Source: Pseudochrobactrum asaccharolyticum (GTDB lineage Bacteria > Pseudomonadota > Alphaproteobacteria > Rhizobiales > Rhizobiaceae). From it: a stretch of DNA of 64,000 nucleotides. Below the pieces are notes generated by a model. The model was not told where the DNA came from. It did not search any database and saw only the letters and a program-made list of their open reading frames with translations. Every line of letters starts with the position of its first letter. Position 1 is the first letter of the stretch. A program made the translations under genes and the position numbers. Location of the stretch: the NCBI RefSeq assembly GCF_003314995.1, contig NZ_QNRH01000005.1, positions 1 to 64,000 of the forward strand, in the 5' to 3' direction. Below are positions 1-8,661 of the stretch, piece after piece.

Positions 1-378
1 AACCTTAAAATCTCGTAAACACTAAATCAATCTCTCAATCTTTTCAGTGCTTTAGCGATTAGCCAATCTCTCAATCAACCAATCTCAAGGGCGAAGCTCT
101 CTGCCGCTAGCAGCGCCGCCGCCCTCGTTGTTGAGCTCATATAGACCTCACCAAGCCAAACTGTCAACACGACAAAACGAAAATAATGCAATTTTCTCAA
201 TCTTTCTTTCCACAGGGAAAACTTCAGATTTTAAGAAATTATTAACCATCAGCCAGAACCCGTTAATCCGGATTCGACTGCTTCCCCCCCTCCTCCCCGC
301 TCTCAGCATTTGATACCTGTAAGCAGCTGCGCTACACATAGAGTGCAATAACTATATAAAGCAGGGAACACCGCTTAC
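1..378. other. Left-edge intergenic region
   Basis: No convincing gene. The first 90 bases are AT-rich and carry a 13-bp direct repeat, CAATCTCTCAATC, at 28-40 and 64-76, with a partial third copy near 80. A GC-rich block (about 90-150) follows, then AT-rich sequence and a C-rich tract near 283-300. Positions 351-356 (TATATA) could serve as a -10 element for the downstream Rrf2 gene. Short ORFs here look like chance frames. Confidence 0.5.
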
Positions 379-792
379 ATGCTGACTAAAAAAGGGAAAT
401 ACGGCCTCAAAGCCATGGTGCATCTGGCCGAAGCCCCGCAGGACAATCTTATTTCTGTGGGCGAGATTGCCAAAGCCCGCAATATACCGCGTAAATTTCT
501 GGATAATATCCTGACGGATTTGCGTGTAGCCGGCTTTGTACAAAGCCGTAAAGGCAAAGGTGGCGGCTTTTGTTTAGCTAAGCCTGCCGATCAGATATCC
601 ATAGGCAATATTATTCGCAGCCTTGACGGCCCGCTGGCCCCCCTCCCCTGCGCAAGCAAGACCGGATATAAAGCCTGCGAGGATTGCATTGAAGAAGACT
701 GCAAAATCCGGCGCATGATGCTTGAAGTGCGTGAAGCCATCGCCAATGTACTGGATAAGCGCACACTGGCAGATGGCTACAGCGATTATTGA
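379..792 (+). CDS. Rrf2 family transcriptional regulator
   Basis: A 137-residue protein with the Rrf2 winged-helix fold: an N-terminal helix-turn-helix (about residues 5-65, with GEIAKARNIPRKFLDNIL as the recognition part and RKGKGGGF as the wing). It has cysteines at 65, 91, 100, 103 and 108. Rrf2 proteins such as IscR and NsrR commonly bind an Fe-S cluster through a C-terminal Cys group, so a redox or iron-sulfur sensor is likely. It is clearly not RirA by sequence. It stands alone, with six bases between its stop and the convergent znuA stop. The target is unknown. The start is the first in-frame ATG of the family-like N-terminus, with AGGGA about 11 bases upstream. Confidence 0.88.
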   Translation: MLTKKGKYGLKAMVHLAEAPQDNLISVGEIAKARNIPRKFLDNILTDLRVAGFVQSRKGKGGGFCLAKPADQISIGNIIRSLDGPLAPLPCASKTGYKACEDCIEEDCKIRRMMLEVREAIANVLDKRTLADGYSDY

Positions 793-798
793 TCGTAA

Positions 799-1749
799 TT
801 ATTGCAGACAGCTCTTGAGCGACGTCGCGAGATTACGGATCAGCTGCGGATAAAGCTCCGGCCCATCCTGAAGCTCAGCGCCAAGCGGGTCCAGAACACC
901 CGTTTTGGCCTGCGTTCCCTCAAGAACAGTTTTAACCAGAGCAGATTCAAATTGCGGTTCGGAAAAGACGCAGGTTGCCCCCAGTGATTTTACCTTGGTC
1001 TGAATTTCACGGATACGCGCTGCCCCAGGTGCTTTTTCCGGATTTACTGTAATAGAGCCTGCCGATGCGAGGTCAAAACGGCGCTCAAAATACTGATAGG
1101 CATCGTGGAACACAATATATGGCTTGGTGCGTACCGGCTCGAGTTCTGCGGATACTTCTTTCTGCAACGCATCAATCTTATCGGCATAGGCAGCCGCATT
1201 GTCCTGATATTGCTTTGCATGTTCCGGATCAGCCTTACTCAAAGCCGCCGCGATCGGCTCCAGCATTAGTTTAGCATTTTGCGGGTCAAGCCAGATATGC
1301 ATATCATCATGATGATGGTCATGTGCCTCAGCCTCCCCATCATGGCTGTGGCTATGCCCGTGATCGCCATGATCATGGGCTTCAAAATTACCGCCTTCAC
1401 GAGCCGACAGGATTTCAAGCCCTTTCACCTGATCCAATTGCACGATTTCCGCTTTTGCACCGAGACTGCCCAAAGGCTTTGTCAGATAAGTTTCCATTTC
1501 CGGCCCTACCCAGAAAATGACCTTCGCCTTTTCCAGCGCACCCGCATCTGAAGGTTTCAGACTATAACCGTGCTCTGACGCTGCGCCTTTAACGATAAGC
1601 TCCGGCTCCCCTGCTCCCTGCATCACTGCGGAGACCAAGGAATGGATTGGTTTAATGGAAACGACGACATCACCTTTTTCCGCGGCAAAAACAGCCTGCG
1701 CTGAAACAGACAACAGAGCGGATGCAAGTAAAACCCGTATAACAGACAT
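799..1749 (-). CDS. znuA: Zinc ABC transporter, periplasmic zinc-binding protein ZnuA
   Basis: A 316-residue cluster A-I binding protein that captures zinc in the periplasm and delivers it to ZnuBC. Residues 1-22 form a signal peptide. Expected ligands are visible: His36 (IKPIHSL), His60 (ASEHGYSL) and His151 (DDMHIWLDP). A His/Asp-rich loop lies at residues 125-151, as in high-affinity ZnuA proteins. A GAGG ribosome site precedes the ATG. It is divergent from znuC, and the shared 155-base spacer contains a Zur-like palindrome. Confidence 0.95.
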   Translation of the reverse strand: MSVIRVLLASALLSVSAQAVFAAEKGDVVVSIKPIHSLVSAVMQGAGEPELIVKGAASEHGYSLKPSDAGALEKAKVIFWVGPEMETYLTKPLGSLGAKAEIVQLDQVKGLEILSAREGGNFEAHDHGDHGHSHSHDGEAEAHDHHHDDMHIWLDPQNAKLMLEPIAAALSKADPEHAKQYQDNAAAYADKIDALQKEVSAELEPVRTKPYIVFHDAYQYFERRFDLASAGSITVNPEKAPGAARIREIQTKVKSLGATCVFSEPQFESALVKTVLEGTQAKTGVLDPLGAELQDGPELYPQLIRNLATSLKSCLQ

Positions 1750-1810
1750 AAAACCTCACATAAACGAATTGAACGCCATCACGGTTGCAATGACAAAGGG
1801 CAGATACAAT

Positions 1811-1827
1811 ATGTTATAAAGTTACAT
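1811..1827. promoter_or_regulatory. Candidate Zur operator between znuA and znuC
   Basis: ATGTTATAAAGTTACAT is an imperfect inverted repeat (ATGT...ACAT ends, A/T-rich centre) in the divergent znuA/znuCB spacer. It resembles alphaproteobacterial Zur boxes, which have AATGTTATA-type half sites. A second partial element, GCTATAAC, lies at about 1839-1846. Zur is encoded at the end of the znuCB operon, which fits autoregulation. The match was judged by eye. Confidence 0.5.
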
Positions 1828-1904
1828 TATTGCGTAATGCTATAACGTATGAGATAACCCGTGACAAGAGCACAAAATGCTTTTCTGAAATCCGAAAGCG
1901 AACA

Positions 1905-2792
1905 ATGCATCATCCGACATCAGTTGCGCCTGCCGCACCGAAACCTGACATTCTTCTGCGTTTAGAAAATGTAGGTATTGAACGAAACGACCGCTGGCTG
2001 GTTCGCAATATTACGCTCGATCTGCATCGCGGTGAGATCGTGACCTTAATCGGCCCCAATGGCTCCGGTAAAAGCACCACGGCGAAACTGGCGCTCGGCA
2101 TCCACAAACCGGATGAAGGATCGGTGAAGCGCGACAAGCACTTACGCATTGGTTATGTACCGCAAAAAATCACCATCGATCCCAGCCTTCCGCTCACTGT
2201 TGAGCGAATGATGTGTATGACCGCATCATTGAGCAAACAGGCAATTGATGAAGCACTCACTCTTGCTGGCATACCGCATCTGCTCAATGCACAGGTGGTA
2301 CATTTATCCGGCGGTGAATTTCAGCGTGTGCTGCTTGCCCGTGCTTTTGGGTGTAAACCAGACTTATTGGTTCTGGATGAACCGCTGCAAGGCGTCGACT
2401 TTGCCGGTGAAGCAGAGCTTTATGAGACCATTGCCAAATTCCGTGACCATACCAGCTGCGGTGTGCTGATGATCTCCCATGATCTGCATATTGTAATGGC
2501 TGCAACAGATCGTGTGATCTGTCTCAACGGCCATATCTGCTGCAGCGGCACACCAGTTGATGTGGCTGCCAGTCCGGAATATGCCAGACTATTCGGCCTG
2601 CGCTCCCCACGCGGCGCAGAAATACCGCCATCTCTGGCCGTGTACACTCACCACCATGACCACACCCATCTGGCTGACGGGCGTGTGCAACATGCAGACG
2701 GCACAGTGACCGATCATTGTCACCACGATGACGGCCACCACCATCATGACAGCGAATACAATTCAGAAGCCGGCGGACATAAACATGCTTGA
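1905..2792 (+). CDS. znuC: Zinc ABC transporter ATP-binding protein ZnuC
   Basis: A 295-residue ATPase that energises zinc import through ZnuB. It has Walker A (GPNGSGKST), the signature LSGGEFQR and Walker B (LLVLDEPLQGVD), followed by a switch His (MISHDLH). The frame is open back to a TTG at 1830, but family similarity begins at the ATG at 1905, and the longer start would run through the Zur-like operator region. The C-terminal 45-50 residues are a His-rich tail with HHHD, HCHHDD and HHHHD clusters, unusual for an ABC ATPase. It overlaps znuB by 8 bases. Confidence 0.94.
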   Translation: MHHPTSVAPAAPKPDILLRLENVGIERNDRWLVRNITLDLHRGEIVTLIGPNGSGKSTTAKLALGIHKPDEGSVKRDKHLRIGYVPQKITIDPSLPLTVERMMCMTASLSKQAIDEALTLAGIPHLLNAQVVHLSGGEFQRVLLARAFGCKPDLLVLDEPLQGVDFAGEAELYETIAKFRDHTSCGVLMISHDLHIVMAATDRVICLNGHICCSGTPVDVAASPEYARLFGLRSPRGAEIPPSLAVYTHHHDHTHLADGRVQHADGTVTDHCHHDDGHHHHDSEYNSEAGGHKHA

Positions 2793-3615
2793 TGACTTTT
2801 TCTTCCGCGCCATGCTTGCCGGTGTCGGCCTTGCTTTGATCACAGGGCCAATAGGTTGCTTCATAGTCTGGCGACGTATGGCCTATTTTGGTGACACCAT
2901 GGCGCATTCCGCCCTGCTCGGTGTTGGCCTCGCCATGCTGTTTGATCTCAATATTATGATCTCTGTTTTTGTGATCGCCTTTACCATCGCCATGTTGCTG
3001 GTGGTTTTGCAAAAACGGCACACGCTCTCGGCAGATTCACTGCTCGGCATTCTTTCCCATGCTACTCTGGCTTTCGGCCTTGTGCTGGTTGCCTTCATGT
3101 CATGGATCCGCTTCGATCTGATGTCACTGCTCTTTGGCGACATTCTCGCGGTATCCGTTTCAGACCTCATCGCCATCTACGCCGGTGGCACACTGATATT
3201 GGCAGTGCTTATTAAACTATGGCGACCATTGCTTGCCGCAACGATTAGTGAAGACATTGCCCGTGCAGAAGGCCTGCAGCCGGAATTGCACCGCACACTC
3301 TTCATGATCCTACTGGCACTGCTCATTGCTATTGCAATGAAGATCGTCGGTATTTTGCTAATCACCGCCCTGCTGATCATTCCGGCAGCCACGGCACGAC
3401 GCTTTGCTTTGTCGCCGGAGCAAATGGCCATTTATGCGGCTTTTATCGGCGTATGTTCCGTTATCGCTGGACTCTTTGGTTCACTGAATTATGACACGCC
3501 GTCCGGACCATCCATTGTCGTGGCATCTGTGATCTTTTTTGCTATAAGCATGTTACCATGGCAAAAACTCAAAACATCTCTGCCATCTGCACGTCATAAG
3601 GAGCCAACATCATGA
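2785..3615 (+). CDS. znuB: Zinc ABC transporter permease ZnuB
   Basis: A 276-residue ABC-3 family permease with about eight hydrophobic segments that forms the inner-membrane zinc channel. The start chosen is the ATG of MLDDFFFRAML, preceded by GGCGGA; an in-frame ATG at 2728 would add the His-rich overlap with znuC and is less likely. The start overlaps the end of znuC by 8 bases and the stop overlaps the zur start by 4 bases (ATGA), so the three genes are probably translationally coupled. Confidence 0.94.
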   Translation: MLDDFFFRAMLAGVGLALITGPIGCFIVWRRMAYFGDTMAHSALLGVGLAMLFDLNIMISVFVIAFTIAMLLVVLQKRHTLSADSLLGILSHATLAFGLVLVAFMSWIRFDLMSLLFGDILAVSVSDLIAIYAGGTLILAVLIKLWRPLLAATISEDIARAEGLQPELHRTLFMILLALLIAIAMKIVGILLITALLIIPAATARRFALSPEQMAIYAAFIGVCSVIAGLFGSLNYDTPSGPSIVVASVIFFAISMLPWQKLKTSLPSARHKEPTS

Positions 3616-4058
3616 CCGGTCACACCCATTCCGGAACTGCATCCGCAGCAGCACGCGCTCCGAAACTGACACGCAATCAGAGCCTTGTTTTAGACTCTCT
3701 GGCGAAAGCAGAGTTTCCGCTGAGCGCCTATACAATTCTCGACCAGTTGCGTGAGGAAGGCTTTCGCGCGCCTCTGCAAGTCTATCGCGCCTTGGATAAA
3801 TTGCTGGAATATGGCCTGATCCACCGCCTTGAAAGCCTGAATGCCTTTATCGCCTGTGCGCATCCGCATCATCAGGAACACGGCCATCTGCATGGTATTG
3901 CGGCTTTTGCGATTTGCGATAAGTGCGGCTTAGCCTCGGAATTTACAGAACCGGAAATTGAAGATTGTGTTCAGCACTGGACACAGAAGAACCATTTCCA
4001 TCCGACGAAGACAACGCTGGAAATTCGCGGGCTTTGTGCAAGTTGCGCGCATAATTAA
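3612..4058 (+). CDS. zur: Fur family zinc uptake repressor Zur
   Basis: A 148-residue Fur-family repressor. Residues about 20-85 form the winged helix (LSAYTILDQLREEGFRAPLQVYRALDKLLE). The dimerisation part carries the His cluster CAHPHHQEHGHLHG and two CxxC pairs (CDKC, CASC) for structural zinc. Its place as the last gene of znuCB identifies it as Zur rather than Fur or Irr. It would repress znuA and znuCB when zinc is plentiful. Confidence 0.92.
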   Translation: MTGHTHSGTASAAARAPKLTRNQSLVLDSLAKAEFPLSAYTILDQLREEGFRAPLQVYRALDKLLEYGLIHRLESLNAFIACAHPHHQEHGHLHGIAAFAICDKCGLASEFTEPEIEDCVQHWTQKNHFHPTKTTLEIRGLCASCAHN

Positions 4059-4115
4059 ATTTCATGGATTACTCCCGCGCCTCTCATAATTGGCGCGGGA
4101 AAGATTGCCATAACC

Positions 4116-4937
4116 TCAGCTCTGAAGATGGGATGTATCCGGCAGCGGAATAATCCCCAGCGACATTGCTACCGCAACTGCGGAAGTGCGGTTTGCGCAA
4201 CCGAGTTTTATCTTGGCATTTTGCAGATAGGTTACCACCGTCCAGCGGGCAATGCTGAGAATATCCGCAATTTCGCCATCGGTCTTGCCCCGTGCAGCCC
4301 ATTTCAGACAATCAATTTCACGCGGCGTTAAAGAGACCAGCGACTGCACTTCTTTCTTTTGCGTTGAATGATCGCTGACCGCTGTGAGAACAGCCTCATG
4401 CACCTGCGTCGCCGCCTGCATAAACTCTTTCTCAAGCAAGCGGATCAGATCTGTTGCACTCATATCATGCTTACCGTTCTGATCTTTCAAACGATCAAAC
4501 GCAAAAATCGTATGAGCATCGCCATATCCGTTCAGGCGTTGCGTGACCATAATATAGGTCTGGCCGAACTGATGCGCGCGCATATCATCAACAAAACCTT
4601 GCAATGCCGGTGTATTTTGCTTTGGCGGGTAAATTTCCGTAAGGCTGACGCTTTGCGCCGGCGCAGGACTTGACCATTTCTGATGGAACAGCGGATCAAT
4701 ATCAAAATAGCTTTTTACCGCATAATTAACGACCCAGTCTGACGGATAAGTCGAGACAACAGTTCTGACATCTTCCTGCCCCGGATACTCATCCGGATGC
4801 TTTGGCGTAATATGCGTGATATGTTTGCAGGACAGCCTTTTGCGCACTGCGCAATATGTCTCAAGTATTGATGAGCGATATTCTTTGCCAAAGAAACTGT
4901 TCTGAAAGTCAGGGAAATGGATGAATTCAAATTCCAT
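4116..4937 (-). CDS. LuxR family solo regulator with autoinducer-binding-type domain
   Basis: A 273-residue protein with an N-terminal autoinducer-binding-like domain (about 25-180) and a C-terminal LuxR/GerE helix-turn-helix (about 203-265, LTPREIDCLKWAARGKTDGEIA). Trp68, Tyr72, Asp81 and Pro82 match four of the conserved ligand-pocket positions of TraR/LuxR. The second pocket Trp and the conserved Gly of the GLxxG segment are not evident (residues 88-130). No luxI-type synthase is in the window, so it is a solo regulator here. Brucella has two such regulators, VjbR and BlxR/BabR; which one this matches cannot be settled by eye. An AT-rich spacer of about 700 bases separates it from the importer operon. 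Confidence 0.85.
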   Translation of the reverse strand: MEFEFIHFPDFQNSFFGKEYRSSILETYCAVRKRLSCKHITHITPKHPDEYPGQEDVRTVVSTYPSDWVVNYAVKSYFDIDPLFHQKWSSPAPAQSVSLTEIYPPKQNTPALQGFVDDMRAHQFGQTYIMVTQRLNGYGDAHTIFAFDRLKDQNGKHDMSATDLIRLLEKEFMQAATQVHEAVLTAVSDHSTQKKEVQSLVSLTPREIDCLKWAARGKTDGEIADILSIARWTVVTYLQNAKIKLGCANRTSAVAVAMSLGIIPLPDTSHLQS

Positions 4938-5644
4938 GAAAAAATTCCGTTCTGAACACCTTTAAACGTCGGTGAAATGAAAACATAAAATATAAAGCAC
5001 CATAAAAACGCGCAAATGTGAAAATGATTCGAAAGCGCCAAGCGCAAAAACTGTTTCTTGAATTAGTAGTAAGTCTTAAATAAAGCAAAAATTGTATTTT
5101 ATCATGATGGCGCAAATCAGACATTCCCGATTCCAATAAACATTACTTACCGTCTGAAAATCCCTCCTTCTCTCTGGCTTCGCCTGCGAAATATATTTAT
5201 AAAAATAAACATTAAAAATCATACAATTAATATAAATTCCTACAGCCATAAAATCAAAAAGGCCACGTAGAACTGAAGTATTTTATTAAAATGTTTTTAT
5301 CACAATGCACAACCACCAAATAGTTACCCGCAATAATTAGCTCATTTACGACATTGTTTATTTTAGAAAAATGATATTTTCTAAAATTTCAAATCGCAAT
5401 TCCAAAAACATTAGCGCTCGATAAAAATCAATTTATTCAAGACATTAAGTATATTGCGGCTTTTTTTGTTTTTCATTGCTTGCAAACTGTAACATTCAAT
5501 TGATTGCGCTATAAAAACATGGTTCACTTGGCCAACACAAAAGATAAACGATAGCTGTCATGGTACTTTCATAAAAGCAGCATATCGGAAAAACACGAGG
5601 ATGGCCTGAAGCAGGCATCCCGTAGATCGAAGGGGAGTATGTCA
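4938..5644. other. AT-rich intergenic region upstream of the ABC importer
   Basis: About 700 bases without a credible gene, strongly AT-rich. It holds the promoter of the LuxR gene (leftward) and of the importer operon (rightward). The only strong structure is the inverted repeat at 5361-5386, listed separately. A short bulged hairpin (GGATGGCCTG-aag-CAGGCATCC, about 5600-5620) lies just before the ribosome site of the binding-protein gene. Confidence 0.5.
5361..5386. promoter_or_regulatory. Perfect 10-bp AT-rich inverted repeat, possible operator
   Basis: TTTTAGAAAA and TTTTCTAAAA are exact inverted copies separated by ATGATA. The half sites contain TTTAGAA and TTCTAAA, the halves of the rhizobial Irr (ICE) box, but the spacer is longer than in a standard ICE box. 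It lies about 260 bases upstream of the importer operon. It could bind a dimeric regulator of either flanking gene; no binding protein can be named from sequence. Confidence 0.35.
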
Positions 5645-6748
5645 ATGCTGAACAGAACAACGCGCTTGTTGTCCCTGACAACTGCAATCGCTTTTGCCGG
5701 AACCACATTATCGGTGGCTGCTCCGTCAGAAGAACTGATTGCTGCAGCCAAAGCAGAGGGTCAGCTTACCACAATTGCACTGCCACACGACTGGTGCGGC
5801 TATGGTGAGATCATCAAGAGCTTCAAGGACAAATACGGTATTCAGGTCAATGAACTGAATCCGGATGCCGGTTCCGGTGATGAAATCGAAGCCATTAAAG
5901 CCAACAAAGACAATAAAGGCCCGCAGGCGCCTGATGTGATCGATGTCGGCTTCACATTCGGTACAACGGCCAAAGCAGCCGGTCTGCTGCAGCCATATAA
6001 AGTATCAACATGGGATTCGATCCCTGATGATGCAAAAGATGCTGAAGGTTACTGGTACGGTGACTATTACGGCGTGCTGGCCTTTGAAGTGAATAAAGAC
6101 ATTATCAAAGACGCACCACAGGATTGGGCTGACCTGCTCAAACCAGAATTTGCGAATGCGGTTGCCCATTCCGGTGACCCGCGTGCTTCCACACAGGCAA
6201 TTCTCAGCGTCTACGCTGCCGGTCTCTCCCTTGGCGGCAAGCCAGGTGAGGAAGCAGCCCAGAAAGGTCTGGAATTCTTCCGGGATGTGAACAAAGCAGG
6301 CAATTTCGTACCGGTTATCGGTAAAGCCGCCTCTTTGGCACAGGGTTCAACCCCGATCGTCATCCGCTGGGACTATAATGCTCTGGCCGACCGCGATACG
6401 CTGAACGGCAATCCGGAAGTTGAAGTGATCATTCCGAAGACCGGCGTTGTCGCCGGTGTTTACGTGCAGGGTATCAGCGCCTACGCACCGCATCCGAATG
6501 CCGCCAAACTCTGGATGGAACACCTCTATTCCGATGAAGGTCAGGTCGGTTACCTGAAGGGCTATTGCCATCCGATCCGCTTCAACGCCATGGCAAAAGA
6601 AGGTAAGATTCCTCAGGATCTGCTAGACAAGCTGCCACCGGCAGAAGCTTATCAGAAAGCCGTTTTCCCGACCTTGGAAGAGCTTGATAAATCTCAGGCC
6701 GCTATCACCAAGAACTGGGACAGCGTTGTCGGCGCAAATGTTCAGTAA
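5645..6748 (+). CDS. ABC transporter substrate-binding protein (family 1, Fe3+/polyamine type)
   Basis: A 367-residue periplasmic binding protein with a signal peptide (about residues 1-24) and a two-lobe family 1 fold, resembling the COG1840/PotD-type proteins. Substrate is not evident: candidates are polyamines, ferric iron or phosphonates. An upstream ATG at 5639 is only one base from AGGGGAG, while the ATG at 5645 sits seven bases from it and is preferred. It is the first gene of a four-gene importer operon. A perfect hairpin follows its stop, which probably makes it more abundant than the membrane subunits. Confidence 0.88.
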   Translation: MLNRTTRLLSLTTAIAFAGTTLSVAAPSEELIAAAKAEGQLTTIALPHDWCGYGEIIKSFKDKYGIQVNELNPDAGSGDEIEAIKANKDNKGPQAPDVIDVGFTFGTTAKAAGLLQPYKVSTWDSIPDDAKDAEGYWYGDYYGVLAFEVNKDIIKDAPQDWADLLKPEFANAVAHSGDPRASTQAILSVYAAGLSLGGKPGEEAAQKGLEFFRDVNKAGNFVPVIGKAASLAQGSTPIVIRWDYNALADRDTLNGNPEVEVIIPKTGVVAGVYVQGISAYAPHPNAAKLWMEHLYSDEGQVGYLKGYCHPIRFNAMAKEGKIPQDLLDKLPPAEAYQKAVFPTLEELDKSQAAITKNWDSVVGANVQ

Positions 6749-6774
6749 TCTGAACAACTAAACGCACAAATCCT

Positions 6775-6816
6775 GTTGCGGAATGATATCAATCATTCCG
6801 CAACACCATCTGTTTT
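6775..6816 (+). terminator. Hairpin between binding-protein and permease genes
   Basis: A perfect 13-bp stem, GTTGCGGAATGAT (6775-6787) and ATCATTCCGCAAC (6792-6804), with loop ATCA, followed eight bases later by TTTTT (6812-6816). It lies 27 bases after the binding-protein stop and 150 bases before the first permease. This suggests partial termination or 3'-end protection that raises binding-protein mRNA over permease mRNA. Confidence 0.75.
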
Positions 6817-6955
6817 TAAGCAGATCAAGTGCAGACAACTTTGGAAAACACCTTTTCCGCTAACGCGAAATTACCTCGTCAGCCGTGTTTTCAGCCTTTA
6901 TCCTTTTCAATCTGCGGAAATCTTTCCGCCGCAGACCATAAAAAGCAAAAATAAT

Positions 6956-7858
6956 ATGAGCTTATCCAGCAATGGTATAACATCTGACACGCCTCCGGTG
7001 CGTCGCTCCAAGCGTCGCCTGCCTTTAGAGTGGCTGGGTGTTGCCCCTTTTTTCGCTTTCGCAATTTTGTTTCTGCTCTGGCCGACCATGTATCTGGTGG
7101 TTGGCGCATTTCAGGATGATCAGGGTAATTTCACCCTGCAAAATATTATCGGTCTGTTTGAACCCGGCATTATGAGTGCCTATTGGGTCTCGATCAAAAT
7201 CAGCTTTGCCTCCGCTTTGGGTGGCGCTGTGATCGGTTCCTTCATGGCATGGGCAATTGTTTTGGGCAAACTGCCTCGTTTTCTGCGCCCGACCGTGCTC
7301 ACTTTCTCCGGCGTAGCATCCAACTTTGCCGGTGTGCCACTGGCTTTTGCCTTTCTGGCCACTTTGGGACGCACCGGTTTTGTCACCATTTTGCTGCGGG
7401 AATGGTTCGGTTTTAATCTCTATGCCACCGGTTTTAACCTGCTCAGCTTCTTCGGCCTTACACTAACCTATCTGTTTTTCCAGATTCCGCTGATGGTGCT
7501 GATTCTCACCCCCGCTTTGGATGGGCTGAAAAAAGAATGGCGTGAAGCCTCATCCATTCTTGGTGCTACCACTTTTCAGTATTGGCGTATGGTCGCCTTT
7601 CCGATTCTCTGGCCAAGCCTGCTCGGCACCAGCCTGTTACTGTTTGCCAATGCCTTTGGTGCTATTGCCACAGCCTATGCGCTGACCGGCTCGTCTCTGA
7701 ATATCGTACCGATTCTGCTTTATGCGCAGATTCGCGGCGATGTTCTGCACAATCAGAATCTCGGTTATGCATTGGCTCTGGGCATGATCCTGATTACCGG
7801 CATCTCCAATCTGCTTTATATCTGGCTGCGTATGCGTGCAGAACGGTGGCAGAAATGA
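6956..7858 (+). CDS. ABC transporter permease, first subunit (PotB-like)
   Basis: A 300-residue inner-membrane permease with about six transmembrane segments and the cytoplasmic EAA-type loop near EWREASSILGATTFQYWRMV that docks on the ATPase. The frame is open from a TTG at 6776 inside the intergenic hairpin, but the ATG at 6956 (MSLSSNG) fits better: the region between encodes no recognisable permease sequence. The ribosome site is weak. Its stop overlaps the next start by 4 bases (ATGA). Confidence 0.88.
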   Translation: MSLSSNGITSDTPPVRRSKRRLPLEWLGVAPFFAFAILFLLWPTMYLVVGAFQDDQGNFTLQNIIGLFEPGIMSAYWVSIKISFASALGGAVIGSFMAWAIVLGKLPRFLRPTVLTFSGVASNFAGVPLAFAFLATLGRTGFVTILLREWFGFNLYATGFNLLSFFGLTLTYLFFQIPLMVLILTPALDGLKKEWREASSILGATTFQYWRMVAFPILWPSLLGTSLLLFANAFGAIATAYALTGSSLNIVPILLYAQIRGDVLHNQNLGYALALGMILITGISNLLYIWLRMRAERWQK

Positions 7859-8658
7859 AACTGAAATATTTCATTCCTAAAACCCTCGGCGCATGGATCG
7901 CCTTTCTCATCGGCGCGATCTATTTTGTCGTGCCTCTGATCGGCACCTTTGAATTCTCGCTGCGTATGCGCCGTGGTGAATATTCTTTTGACGCTTACCG
8001 CGTTGTGCTGACAGACCCGAATTTTCAGGCGACATTCGGTTATTCCATCCTGCTGGCAATCATGACGATTATTTTCGGCGTGCTTCTGGTGGTGCCAACT
8101 GCCTATTGGGTGCGGCTGCGCATGCCATATTTGCGCCCTGTCATTGAATTCATCACGCTGATGCCACTGGTTATTCCGGCTATTGTTATCGTATTCGGCT
8201 ATTTGCGGATTTATAACTCATCCTCATGGCTGCCATTTACCGGCTCAACATGGGCAACGGACCTGCTGCTGATGTTCGGTTATGTGACACTGGCGCTGCC
8301 TTATATGTATCGCTCAATCGATACAGCCATGCGCACGATTGATGTTCGTACCCTGACCGAAGCCGCTGAAAGTCTTGGCGCAAGCTGGCCGACGATATTG
8401 TTCAAAGTGATTTTCCCGAATGTGCTTTCCGGTGTTATGAGCGGTGCGTTCATCACCTTTGCCATTGTTATTGGTGAATTTACACTGGCGTCGCTGCTCA
8501 ACCGTCCGGCTTTCGGCCCTTATTTGCAGCTTGTCGGTGCAAACCGTGCCTATGAACCATCAGCGCTCGCGATTATTGCATTCGGCATCACATGGCTGAG
8601 CATGATCATGCTGCAGCTTGTCACCCGCTTCTCCAAATTTAAGACAGCAGGCAATTAA
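7855..8658 (+). CDS. ABC transporter permease, second subunit (PotC-like)
   Basis: A 267-residue permease, partner of the preceding subunit, with about six transmembrane segments and an EAA loop (TEAAESLGASWPTILFKVIFP). The ATG at 7855 overlaps the previous stop (ATGA). A longer open frame back to 7582 is only a shadow of the upstream gene. Two separate permease genes resemble spermidine/putrescine or 2-aminoethylphosphonate importers rather than the single fused permease of FbpB-type iron systems. Confidence 0.9.
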   Translation: MKLKYFIPKTLGAWIAFLIGAIYFVVPLIGTFEFSLRMRRGEYSFDAYRVVLTDPNFQATFGYSILLAIMTIIFGVLLVVPTAYWVRLRMPYLRPVIEFITLMPLVIPAIVIVFGYLRIYNSSSWLPFTGSTWATDLLLMFGYVTLALPYMYRSIDTAMRTIDVRTLTEAAESLGASWPTILFKVIFPNVLSGVMSGAFITFAIVIGEFTLASLLNRPAFGPYLQLVGANRAYEPSALAIIAFGITWLSMIMLQLVTRFSKFKTAGN

Positions 8659-8661
8659 GTC

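Noticed and set aside
1830-1904. TTG at 1830 as the znuC start
   Set aside because: The added 25 residues have no family similarity and lie next to the Zur-like operator; the ATG at 1905 is preferred.
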